A stretch of 17,021 nt of DNA from UMGS973 sp964507795. Lineage in GTDB: Bacteria > Bacillota > Clostridia > Peptostreptococcales > Anaerovoracaceae. Of the stretch, positions 6,763 through 13,100 are shown in pieces (the stretch's first letter is position 1; each line of letters opens with the position of its first letter). The DNA lies in contig CAZDQV010000043.1 in the NCBI GenBank assembly GCA_964507795.1, positions 1 through 17,021 of the forward strand. The letters are read 5' to 3'. Position numbers and translations under genes: made by a program. Below the pieces are notes generated by a model. The model had not been told where the DNA came from and made no database searches. It saw only the letters and a list, made by a program, of their open reading frames with translations.

Positions 6763-6963
6763 TTAATCCATATTGTATTTCTGCTTGAATTTTTCAACAC
6801 GACCGCCTCTGTTGACGAACTTCTGCTGGCCGGTGAAAAACGGATGACATGCTGAGCAAACGTCTAATCTAAGTTCTTCTTTGGTTGACTTAGTAACAAA
6901 TGTGTTGCCGCATGCACAAGTTACTTTACATTCCTTGTAATCTGGATGGATTCCTTCCTTCAT
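6763..6963 (-). CDS. rpmE: 50S ribosomal protein bL31, zinc-binding (C+) form
   Basis: The 66-residue protein begins MKEGIHPDY as bL31 does. It has all four zinc cysteines: Cys16 and Cys18 (CAC) and Cys36 and Cys39 (CSAC), followed by HPFFTGQQKFVN. It is thus the zinc-containing primary form, not the zinc-independent paralogue. AGAGGTG lies about 6 bases before the ATG. In many Clostridia rpmE follows rho directly; here rho and rpmE are about 8 kb apart, with pckA and the accessory genes between. Confidence 0.98.
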   Translation of the reverse strand: MKEGIHPDYKECKVTCACGNTFVTKSTKEELRLDVCSACHPFFTGQQKFVNRGGRVEKFKQKYNMD

Positions 6964-7050
6964 GCTTTCACCTCTTTCCTGCTCAGGTCTATCACCCTTG
7001 CATAATGTTTATATTACTCTTGTGAGTTCTCTGCTTCACACGCATTGACT

Positions 7051-7079
7051 ATTTTATCACAGGCAAACCACCAATGCAA
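7051..7079 (-). promoter_or_regulatory. Promoter for rpmE
   Basis: On the minus strand TTGCAT (7079-7074), a 17-base spacer, and TAAAAT (7056-7051) give a good sigma-A-type promoter about 88 bases before the rpmE start. The leader between shows no obvious zinc-regulator palindrome. Confidence 0.6.
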
Positions 7080-7188
7080 GTTATTTTTGAGTGAAATCAC
7101 GACCCTTTTTCATAGAAATTTTTTACAAACCACCCCTATATCTTACGCCAACGCGCTTGCAACGTCCCGCTCTTCTATACAGCTGCTG

Positions 7189-7392
7189 TTATGACTTTCT
7201 TTTTTCTCTGTTCCTGTCCCTGCCCGCAAAGATACCTGCGACCAAACCCGTGCATACTCCAAGGCACAGTCCAAGCCCTATATCTCCTAAAGCCATGCCT
7301 GCTGCAATCCCAATACAGATTCCGATGTTTACGGGGATATCTGTTTCCGCTTTGCCCTCTGACATATCCATATATTTTTTTACCTTGTTCAT
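7189..7392 (-). CDS. Small glycine-rich membrane protein, unknown function
   Basis: This 67-residue protein has a polar N terminus of about 20 residues and one or two hydrophobic stretches from about 21 to 57 rich in Gly and Ala at helix-packing spacing (GICIGIAAGMALG, GLGLCLGVC, GLVAGIFAG). The tail is very basic (GRDRNREKRKS). The pattern suggests a glycine-zipper-type membrane hairpin with both ends cytoplasmic. GGAGGAG lies about 10 bases before the ATG at 7392, which supports real translation. I do not recognise a named family. It stands alone between rpmE and the divergent ATPase gene. A toxin-like or stress membrane peptide is possible but unsupported. Confidence 0.65.
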   Translation of the reverse strand: MNKVKKYMDMSEGKAETDIPVNIGICIGIAAGMALGDIGLGLCLGVCTGLVAGIFAGRDRNREKRKS

Positions 7393-7427
7393 AGTAGCTG
7401 CTCCTCCAGTCTTAAAATTTCCATATA

Positions 7428-7457
7428 ATTATCTGTCTAAGAATATATTAACCACAA
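7428..7457 (-). promoter_or_regulatory. Weak candidate promoter for the small membrane protein gene
   Basis: On the minus strand TTGTGG (7457-7452), 18 bases, and GATAAT (7433-7428) lie about 36 bases before the start codon. The match is modest. The region is strongly AT-rich. Confidence 0.3.
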
Positions 7458-7515
7458 AATGTCAATGCTCCTATCATGTTAATGTAAAATTTATGTCATA
7501 TTTTCCTATGCAAAA

Positions 7516-7524
7516 TGCTATAAT
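7516..7524 (+). promoter_or_regulatory. Extended -10 promoter before the first ATPase-nuclease gene
   Basis: TGCTATAAT is a perfect extended -10 element. No good -35 box lies upstream, as is usual for this promoter type. Transcription would start near 7531, inside the first 33-base repeat unit, leaving a leader of about 115 bases that contains the other repeats. Confidence 0.55.
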
Positions 7525-7603
7525 TCTTGAAAACGTGCATATTTGGCATTCCAAAAATCTCGTTTTCGTGCATAAATGCAGCTGTAAAATTCTCGTTTTC
7601 GTG
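7525..7603 (+). repeat. 33-bp-period direct repeats upstream of first ATPase gene (3 units)
   Basis: TCTCGTTTTCGTG occurs at 7558-7570 and again at 7591-7603, exactly 33 bases apart. A third, diverged unit lies 33 bases before them (7525-7540), ending in CGTGCAT at the same phase and carrying AAAA where the others have TTTT. The unit is about 16 bases with about 17 bases of unrelated spacer. The array covers the transcription start and leader. Likely reading: spaced operator sites for an autoregulator, or leader RNA elements. It is too short and irregular for CRISPR. Confidence 0.7.
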
Positions 7604-7644
7604 TTATGCTGTAATAAAAGCTGTATTTCAACCGGAGGTGCCAG

Positions 7645-8997
7645 GTGAAAAGAAAAATATACGATGCTCTCGTAAATTGGAAAAACGAAAGTGCAGGAAG
7701 CACCGCCCTGCTTATTGACGGAGCAAGGCGTGTCGGTAAAAGCTATATTGCAGAGGAGTTTGCAAAGGCAGAATATCGCAGCTACATTATGATAGATTTC
7801 AATAAGACTCCTGAAGAAGTCAAAGAGCTTTTCAAAAATTATCTTAACGATTTGGATACTTTTTTTATGTATCTTTCCAACTTCTACAATGTGAAGCTGT
7901 ACGAAAGGGAAACCCTTATTATACTCGATGAGGTTCAGCTTTTTCCACGTGCCAGATCTGCAATCAAATACCTTGTTGCAGACGGGCGGTATGATTACAT
8001 CGAAACCGGTTCTCTGATGTCAATCAAAAAAAATGTAAGTGATATACTTATTCCCTCCGAAGAACGCCATATAAAGATGTTTCCGCTGGATTTTGAAGAA
8101 TTTCTCTGGGCATTTGACAATGACCTGCTTATGGACTATATCAGAAAATGTTTTGATAAAAAACAGCCTATGGGACAGGCTCTTCACCGCAAGGCTATGG
8201 ATTATTTCAGACAGTATATGATTGTGGGCGGTATGCCGCAGGCAGTCCAAAAGTATATTCAAACGCGTGATTTTGACAAAACAGACCGCATCAAACGTGA
8301 TATTCTGGAACTTTACAGGGCTGACATCGCAAAACACGCCGAAGGCTATGAAATGAAAGTGCTGCAGATTTTTGACGATATTCCCGCTCAGCTTCAGAAG
8401 CACGACAAAAAATTCAGACTTTCCTCTCTAAAAAAAGAGGCTCGTTTTCGTGATTACAAAAGCGCTGTATTCTGGCTGTCTGATGCTATGATTACCAATA
8501 TGTGCTATAACACTACATCCCCGGAAATAGGGTTGAAACTGAATATGGACAGACTTACATTCAAATGCTATATGGCAGATACAGGACTGCTCATCAGCCA
8601 TTCCTTTGACGAAAACGGAATTATGAGTGAGGAGATATACAAAAAACTGCTGTTTGACAAGCTGCAGTTCAACAAAGGTATGATTGTCGAAAACATAGTG
8701 GCGCAAATGCTGGCGACTTCAGAACACAAATTATATTTTTATTCCAACCCGTCGCGAGATGATGCTTCCGCGCGTATGGAAATAGATTTCCTTATTGCAA
8801 AGGATAAAATCAGCAGCAGACATAATATTTCACCCATAGAAGTAAAGTCCGGCAAAAACTACACTTTGACCTCTATAAAAAAATTTATGGCCAAGTACAA
8901 ATCACAGCTGCACACACCTTATGTTCTTCACACTGGAGATCTGAAAGAAGAAAACGGCATCATATATCTCCCATTATATATGACACCTCTGCTGTAA
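7645..8997 (+). CDS. ATPase-nuclease, AAA_14 plus DUF4143 (first of tandem pair)
   Basis: This 450-residue protein has an N-terminal P-loop ATPase with Walker A GARRVGKS (26-33), Walker B LIILDEVQ (91-98, Asp95-Glu96), and the ETGSL sensor-like segment near 119-123. A middle helical region contains FPLDFEEFLWA and VGGMPQAV, both typical of DUF4143 proteins. A C-terminal PD-(D/E)XK-like motif has Asp381 in MEIDFLI and Glu399-Val-Lys401 in PIEVKSG. The family is common and patchily distributed, and its role is not established; nuclease activity is an inference. GTG at 7645 is the start, with GGAGGT 5 bases upstream. No terminator follows, and the next gene is a paralogue on the same strand 107 bases on. 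The flanking core genes are on the opposite strand, which supports insertion here. Confidence 0.9.
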   Translation: MKRKIYDALVNWKNESAGSTALLIDGARRVGKSYIAEEFAKAEYRSYIMIDFNKTPEEVKELFKNYLNDLDTFFMYLSNFYNVKLYERETLIILDEVQLFPRARSAIKYLVADGRYDYIETGSLMSIKKNVSDILIPSEERHIKMFPLDFEEFLWAFDNDLLMDYIRKCFDKKQPMGQALHRKAMDYFRQYMIVGGMPQAVQKYIQTRDFDKTDRIKRDILELYRADIAKHAEGYEMKVLQIFDDIPAQLQKHDKKFRLSSLKKEARFRDYKSAVFWLSDAMITNMCYNTTSPEIGLKLNMDRLTFKCYMADTGLLISHSFDENGIMSEEIYKKLLFDKLQFNKGMIVENIVAQMLATSEHKLYFYSNPSRDDASARMEIDFLIAKDKISSRHNISPIEVKSGKNYTLTSIKKFMAKYKSQLHTPYVLHTGDLKEENGIIYLPLYMTPLL

Positions 8998-9046
8998 CCT
9001 GCTTTTTCGTGCAAATCAGACGTCTTCCAACCTGCTTTTTCGTGCA
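8996..9046 (+). repeat. 33-bp-period direct repeats upstream of second ATPase gene (2 units)
   Basis: The 18-base word AACCTGCTTTTTCGTGCA occurs at 8996-9013 and 9029-9046, 33 bases apart, with an unrelated 15-base spacer. It shares the core TTTTCGTGCA and the same period with the units before the first ATPase gene. The second unit runs into the palindrome TCGTGCACGA (9040-9049). The first unit overlaps the TAA stop of the first ATPase gene by two bases. Confidence 0.8.
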
Positions 9047-9054
9047 CGACATAT

Positions 9055-9060
9055 TATAAT
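9055..9060 (+). promoter_or_regulatory. -10 box of candidate promoter before second ATPase gene
   Basis: A perfect TATAAT lies 44 bases before the start codon. Its -35 position falls within the second repeat unit and matches the consensus poorly. A protein bound to the repeats would therefore contact the -35 region, as activators and repressors often do. Confidence 0.5.
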
Positions 9061-9104
9061 TAACTTACATTTTGGAAGGCGAGTTAATCACAAGGTGAAA
9101 ATAT

Positions 9105-10445
9105 ATGTTAAAAAGAAAAATATACAACGAACTTCTTGACTGGAAAAACAAAAGCAACGGCGCAACCGCAATAATGATTGACGGCGCAAGACGTGTCGGC
9201 AAAAGTTTCATTGCAGAGGAATTCGCCAGAAATGAATATAAAAGCTATATTATGATTGACTTTGGAAAAGCCCCGAAGGACGTATTGGAGCTTTTTGAAA
9301 ACGACAGTTATGACCTTGACCTGTTCTTTGCAAAGCTGGCTGCATTTTATTCAACAGTTCTTCATAAACGCAATTCCTTAATTATCCTTGACGAGGTTCA
9401 GCAGTATCCGAAAGTGCGCCAACTCATTAAACACCTTGTTGCAGACGGGAGATTTGATTACCTTGAAACAGGTTCTCTAATCCGGTTGAAAAAGAATGTC
9501 CAGGATATTATCATTCCATCAGAAGAAGATCATATAGAAATGTTCCCTTTAGACTTTGAGGAATTCCTCTGGGCTATGGGAGATGAAGCAACCTATCCAT
9601 TTATACGACAGTGTTTTGAGTCGAAAATACCTTTAGGAGCATCTTTGCACCGCAAAATCATGAATGATTTCCGCCAGTACATACTGGTTGGCGGTATGCC
9701 GCAGTCAATTCTCGCCTACAGAGAGGGCAAGAACTTCGAAGCCTCTGACACTGCCAAGCGTCGCATATTAAAACTGTACCGGAATGATGTGACAAAATTT
9801 GCCGAAGGATATGAGGACAAAGTCTTTGCTGTGTTTGATAACATACCGGAACAACTCTCCAAAAAAGAAAAAAAATATAAGCTTTCTTCTCTCGGCAAAC
9901 AAGCCAGATTCAGAACTTATGAGGATTCTTTTATCTGGCTCAACGAAGCGATGATAGTGAATGCCTGCTTCAATGCTACAGATCCTTATATCGGTCTTGC
10001 TCTGAGCGCTGACAGCACCACACAAAAATGCTATATGGCAGATACCGGGCTGCTTGTTACTCACACATTCAAAGATAACAGATTCACTGCCAATGAACTG
10101 TACCGCGCAATTCTTTTGGATAAGCTTAATATCAACGAGGGTATGCTTATTGAAAATGTTGTATCACAGATGCTTCGCCTCAAGAGAGAACGGCTCTATT
10201 TTTTTTCACGCTCTGACAGCAGGCATCGTGAGAATCATATGAAAATTGATTTTCTGATAACAGAAGAAGGAAAAGTCTGTCCTGTAGAAGTCAAATACGG
10301 CAATTACCGTTCTCATTCTTCCCTTGACAAATTCAGAACCCGTTTTGCTTCTGTCATAGGCAATTCATATATTCTCTACACCAAGGATTTAATGATAAAG
10401 GACGGTATTATACACCTGCCACTGTACATGGCAGAACTGCTCTAA
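9105..10445 (+). CDS. ATPase-nuclease, AAA_14 plus DUF4143 (second of tandem pair)
   Basis: This 446-residue paralogue of the preceding gene aligns along its whole length, at roughly half to three-fifths identity by eye. It keeps Walker A GARRVGKS (27-34), Walker B SLIILDEVQ, FPLDFEEFLWA, VGGMPQSI, CYMADTGLLVTH, and the nuclease-like residues Asp382 (MKIDFLI) and Glu395-Val-Lys397 (PVEVKYG). AAGGTG lies 8 bases before the ATG. Both copies keep every key motif, so both are probably functional and not one decayed duplicate. They may form a hetero-oligomer or have separate targets. The gene converges on the PIN gene across a shared terminator. What it does is unknown. Confidence 0.9.
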   Translation: MLKRKIYNELLDWKNKSNGATAIMIDGARRVGKSFIAEEFARNEYKSYIMIDFGKAPKDVLELFENDSYDLDLFFAKLAAFYSTVLHKRNSLIILDEVQQYPKVRQLIKHLVADGRFDYLETGSLIRLKKNVQDIIIPSEEDHIEMFPLDFEEFLWAMGDEATYPFIRQCFESKIPLGASLHRKIMNDFRQYILVGGMPQSILAYREGKNFEASDTAKRRILKLYRNDVTKFAEGYEDKVFAVFDNIPEQLSKKEKKYKLSSLGKQARFRTYEDSFIWLNEAMIVNACFNATDPYIGLALSADSTTQKCYMADTGLLVTHTFKDNRFTANELYRAILLDKLNINEGMLIENVVSQMLRLKRERLYFFSRSDSRHRENHMKIDFLITEEGKVCPVEVKYGNYRSHSSLDKFRTRFASVIGNSYILYTKDLMIKDGIIHLPLYMAELL

Positions 10446-10488
10446 CCGTTACAAAACCCGGAAAGGCATCTCTCTCCGGGTTTAATAT
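10437..10488 (+). repeat. 52-bp duplicated ATPase-gene end plus terminator (copy near ATPase)
   Basis: The segment starts CTGCTCTAACC, the last codons and stop of the second ATPase gene, and includes the terminator. It matches 11269-11320 at 50 of 52 positions, in direct orientation, 832 bases apart. The AbrB-PIN pair lies exactly between the copies. Confidence 0.92.
10454..10483. terminator. Bidirectional terminator between second ATPase and PIN gene
   Basis: AAACCCGGA and TCCGGGTTT form a 9-bp stem with a 12-base loop, with T-rich bases after the arm in each direction. It serves the plus-strand ATPase gene and the minus-strand PIN gene. The PIN stop codon (10482-10484) overlaps the base of the stem, an unusually tight arrangement. 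Confidence 0.8.
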
Positions 10489-10880
10489 ATTTCCAAAAAT
10501 TCTTTCATAGTAAGTATCTCCGGAGCTTCTACATCCAGTATCAGAAAATCCTTGTCCCCTGTCAGAAACACATCTATGCTTTCCATAATTGCGGTTGCAA
10601 GTATCGGAGAATCTTTTGCATCTCGCATTTCCGGAAACTCATTCAAATCCAGTTCTTTGGGGGTATATACCAATTCAAACGGCAATTCCATAAAAAATCT
10701 GTCAATGAATTTTCTTTTGGCTGGAAATTTACGCTCCGTTACAAGTCGTAATTCTTCAATCACATAATCACACACTATAATGTGGTGACCTTCTGTTAAT
10801 ATCCTTGCCAGCTCTTTGGTCTGTGCAGAAGGAAAAAATATCATCGAGACAAATATATTGGTGTCAAGCATTACTTTCAA
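10482..10880 (-). CDS. PIN-domain protein, probable toxin of a type II toxin-antitoxin pair
   Basis: The 132-residue protein has the PIN-family layout: Asp6 in VMLDTNIFVS, Glu42 or Glu43 in DYVIEELRLV, Asp87 and Asp90 in MRDAKDSPILATA, and Asp108/Asp110 in LTGDKDFLIL. This acidic cluster binds Mg or Mn for RNA cleavage. It fits the COG1569-type PIN toxin group. The start is TTG at 10880, supported by GGGGG 7 bases upstream and by the usual MKV.LDTN opening; an ATG at 10871 would remove the first strand. It lies one base past the antitoxin stop, so it is translationally coupled. A DNA-binding antitoxin gene immediately upstream supports a toxin-antitoxin role. Confidence 0.88.
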   Translation of the reverse strand: MKVMLDTNIFVSMIFFPSAQTKELARILTEGHHIIVCDYVIEELRLVTERKFPAKRKFIDRFFMELPFELVYTPKELDLNEFPEMRDAKDSPILATAIMESIDVFLTGDKDFLILDVEAPEILTMKEFLEIY

Positions 10881-10881
10881 G

Positions 10882-11139
10882 TCAACGCCCCCTTACTTCC
10901 TTACGAATCTCTCTCATATACTCCTGCATATCTTCTTCTGTTTCAAATCCTGCTTTCTGCGCTTCACCTGCAAAAACTTCTTCTACACGCTTAAATGCGA
11001 GCATTGCGGAATTCTCAAAATAGAATCTCCCGTTTTCCTCAAAAATAACGATTTTATCACCGGCTCTCAAGTTTAGTTTGTTCCTTACAGACACCGGGAT
11101 AGTAATCTGTCCTTTGCCGGAAATTTTTGCAACTTCCAT
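10882..11139 (-). CDS. AbrB/MazE-type (SpoVT-AbrB) antitoxin
   Basis: The N-terminal swapped-hairpin DNA-binding domain is evident in AKISGKGQITIPVSVRNKLN followed by LRAGDKIVIFEENGRFYFEN. The C-terminal tail (about 50-85) is charged and helical (TEEDMQEYMREIRKEVRGR), as expected for the part that wraps the PIN toxin. A longer frame starts at 11202, but AAAGGA lies 8 bases before the ATG at 11139, and the family starts next to this domain, so an 85-residue protein is chosen. It would repress its own promoter alone or with the PIN partner. Confidence 0.88.
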   Translation of the reverse strand: MEVAKISGKGQITIPVSVRNKLNLRAGDKIVIFEENGRFYFENSAMLAFKRVEEVFAGEAQKAGFETEEDMQEYMREIRKEVRGR

Positions 11140-11168
11140 AATCATCTTCCTTTCATTGATCGCTTGGT

Positions 11169-11186
11169 TTTCTTTACTTTCTTTAC
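11169..11186 (-). promoter_or_regulatory. Tandem 9-bp repeat at the antitoxin transcription start
   Basis: GTAAAGAAA occurs twice head to tail on the minus strand, about 6 to 23 bases downstream of the -10 box and so at the likely transcription start. AbrB-type antitoxins bind AT-rich sites at their own promoter, so this could be the operator, but no palindrome is present. Confidence 0.35.
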
Positions 11187-11191
11187 TTTTT

Positions 11192-11220
11192 ATTATACGC
11201 ACTCAATTAAAAAATATCAA
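11192..11220 (-). promoter_or_regulatory. Promoter of the antitoxin-toxin pair
   Basis: TTGATA (11220-11215), 17 bases, and TATAAT (11197-11192) on the minus strand give a near-consensus sigma-A promoter about 53 bases before the antitoxin ATG. It is one of the best promoters in the window. Confidence 0.8.
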
Positions 11221-11250
11221 CCCTTTTTAGCTGTAAACAAGCCCTTTTAA

Positions 11251-11277
11251 CACATATACACAACTCCTCTGCTCTAA
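11251..11277 (+). pseudogene. Remnant of an ATPase-gene 3' end
   Basis: The plus strand reads HIYTTPLL and a stop. The last 23 bases match the end of the first ATPase gene (…YMTPLL, 8975-8997) at 18 positions. Only the final codons remain. It resembles the first ATPase gene more than the second, so it may be the scar of a third paralogue or of recombination between family members. Confidence 0.45.
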
Positions 11278-11320
11278 CCGTTACAAAACCCGGAAAGCAA
11301 TCTCTCTCCGGGTTTAATAT
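11269..11320 (+). repeat. 52-bp duplicated ATPase-gene end plus terminator (copy near pckA)
   Basis: Direct copy of 10437-10488 with two adjacent differences in the hairpin loop. It forms the outer boundary of the AbrB-PIN insert and provides the pckA terminator on the minus strand. Confidence 0.92.
11286..11315. terminator. Bidirectional terminator downstream of pckA
   Basis: The same 9-bp stem as at 10454-10483. On the minus strand it lies about 24 bases past the pckA stop, and the descending arm ends in TTTT. Confidence 0.82.
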
Positions 11321-11338
11321 TTACCTTATTCACATTAT

Positions 11339-13030
11339 TTATTTAAGCGTGCCTGCCTGATCAACAACCTTCTTGATTGCATCAAGTGCATCCTGAGGAA
11401 GCTTGTTGTATCCACCTTCAGCAGTATCAAGATTCTTAACATAGTTAAGTCTGTCCTGCATACGGGCCTGCAGCTGTGCTACATATTCCTTGTCGCTTAG
11501 ATCAGGAACAAAGCCTTCCCATTCAAAGATTTCGATATCCTCAAACGGTCCCCATTTTTTGAAATCAGCCTTGCCTTCAACTACAGCCTCAAGCACTCCT
11601 AAAGTATCTTCTTTTTGAACTTTCTTGCCCATGAATTCGCCTGTATTGATGATGAAGCAATCAACATTCTTGTCTGCAACCAGCTTCTTGAACTTCTCAT
11701 AGTCGTTCACAAGCGGATATGTTCTGAACGGATTTGCATAAGGCTCTACTACAAGTGCATTAGGGTCAACGCCTTCCTTTAATCTCTCTGCAGAAGATCT
11801 CTTGGTTGCAAGTGTAGCTCCCATTACCGATGCAAGCGAAGCACCCTTTAACCTTACTACCGGCGGAATTGTAGGATCTTTCATTATCCAGAATATAGCG
11901 TTTACAGGGCTTTCAATCTTGTCAACCCTGTTAGGCGACCACAGTTTTGACTTGATGGCACGACCGTTGCCGTTTCTGATGTCTTCTGTTACTATTACAA
12001 CCTTACCGTCCTCGTCAACTGTTGCCGAGCAGTTCTGCACTGTAAGCAGGTATTTGTTGTCTTCGCTGTCGCAAGGGTAGTCTGCAGTCTTGTCAAAATA
12101 TGTAGGTTCGAGCGCAACTGAAGCGCAGGTATCTGTATTGATGATAAATGCGTCATCATGCAGGACTTTGATTGCAGGATATTTACCGTCATGCTTGGCA
12201 TGAGTAAGTGTTGATTTGCCTGAGCCGGAAAGTCCGAATACTGCTGCCACATATTTGGAACCGTCGTCTAATGTATATTCCTTTTGGCCGCCATGGCATG
12301 ATGCATAACCGTTTCTGTTGGCTATTGCCCATGCAAGAGTAAGCGTGCCTTTTTTGTGTTCGCCAAAGTATCTCATACCCAGTATTGCCGCGCAGTTTGT
12401 TTCTGTGTTGAAATAGCACAGGCATTTAGGATCGCATACGTCCGGCTGATCAGGGCATCCCTTCCACTGAGGATCTGAGAATATATATACGTCTGCTTCT
12501 TTACCATCTCCCACAGGAACTGAATCCTTGAACATCTTTGTGTAATATTCGGACATATACTGGAAATTAAGCATCCATGAGTAAAGCAGGTTTTCTTCGC
12601 CTTCAGGAATAAGCAGGTGAGCCTTAACCATAAACTCAGGATCAAGACCTATAACTACTTCGGCATGATAGAGATTTTTCCATCTTGTATCATATACAGC
12701 ATCCATAATAATCTTGTCCAGCTTCTCTGTGTTGGTGCCTTCTTTGCCTGTGATTCTTCTTGCAGGAGCATATCTTCCTGTAATTGAACCATCATTGAAT
12801 AAAAGAACCTTTGCATCAGGATCAAGTCCGAATTCTTCACCTCTGTATACAGGCATATCTGTAACTATAGTTCCCGGTGAGTTCTTTGCAAGTTTGTATG
12901 CTTCTTTGAGAGTTGTTACCTTGGTAACATTGTTTCCATAAAACGGTGCTTCTATTATTGCACGTGTCTTTGAAAATCCTGGTTTTCCAGGGCCTATTTC
13001 GCTTCTTTTGTAATGTGACTTTGTTGACAT
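11339..13030 (-). CDS. pckA: Phosphoenolpyruvate carboxykinase (ATP)
   Basis: PEPCK interconverts oxaloacetate plus ATP with PEP, CO2 and ADP. In fermentative gut Clostridia it often runs towards oxaloacetate. The 563-residue protein is the divergent clostridial form: GRYAPARRITG near the N terminus, P-loop FGLSGSGKSTLT in place of the usual GLSGTGKTTL, kinase-2-like HDDAFII, RNGNGRAIKSKLWSPNR, and the adenine-site region EPYANPFRTYPL. Several cysteines cluster near GCPDQPDVCDPKCLCYF. AAGGAGG lies 7 bases before the ATG. The gene is monocistronic, with its own promoter and two leader inverted repeats, and separates prmC from the accessory block. Confidence 0.92.
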   Translation of the reverse strand: MSTKSHYKRSEIGPGKPGFSKTRAIIEAPFYGNNVTKVTTLKEAYKLAKNSPGTIVTDMPVYRGEEFGLDPDAKVLLFNDGSITGRYAPARRITGKEGTNTEKLDKIIMDAVYDTRWKNLYHAEVVIGLDPEFMVKAHLLIPEGEENLLYSWMLNFQYMSEYYTKMFKDSVPVGDGKEADVYIFSDPQWKGCPDQPDVCDPKCLCYFNTETNCAAILGMRYFGEHKKGTLTLAWAIANRNGYASCHGGQKEYTLDDGSKYVAAVFGLSGSGKSTLTHAKHDGKYPAIKVLHDDAFIINTDTCASVALEPTYFDKTADYPCDSEDNKYLLTVQNCSATVDEDGKVVIVTEDIRNGNGRAIKSKLWSPNRVDKIESPVNAIFWIMKDPTIPPVVRLKGASLASVMGATLATKRSSAERLKEGVDPNALVVEPYANPFRTYPLVNDYEKFKKLVADKNVDCFIINTGEFMGKKVQKEDTLGVLEAVVEGKADFKKWGPFEDIEIFEWEGFVPDLSDKEYVAQLQARMQDRLNYVKNLDTAEGGYNKLPQDALDAIKKVVDQAGTLK

Positions 13031-13064
13031 CAGTCCGCCTCCTTGTAACTAAATAAATTTATCC

Positions 13065-13083
13065 TGCTTCAAAAAATGAAGCA
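13065..13083 (-). promoter_or_regulatory. Inverted repeat in pckA leader (hairpin)
   Basis: TGCTTCA and TGAAGCA form a 7-bp stem around a 5-base A/T loop. It lies in the transcribed leader, 35 bases before the start. It is followed by an AT-rich spacer, not a U run, so it is more likely an RNA stability or binding element than a terminator. Confidence 0.5.
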
Positions 13084-13100
13084 AATAAAACAACTGCATG

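Noticed and set aside
7093..7188. Terminator for the small membrane protein gene
   Set aside because: Short complementary words such as AACGCGCTTGCAACGT are present, but no stable stem followed by a T run was found.
8441..8452. CTCGTTTTCGTG inside the first ATPase gene as another repeat unit
   Set aside because: It falls within conserved codons (EARFRDY) with no partner at 33 bases, so codon choice is the likelier cause.
7525..9046. 33-bp-period repeats as a CRISPR array
   Set aside because: The units are only 16-18 bases, there are two or three per site, and they sit directly before gene starts without cas genes. Spaced operator-like sites fit better.
9768..10064. Minus-strand frames within the second ATPase gene
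   Set aside because: Shadows of a long gene with intact motifs; no independent signals.
12189..12840. Several 60-90-residue minus-strand frames within pckA
   Set aside because: They are out-of-frame shadows of the intact pckA reading frame and have no ribosome sites.
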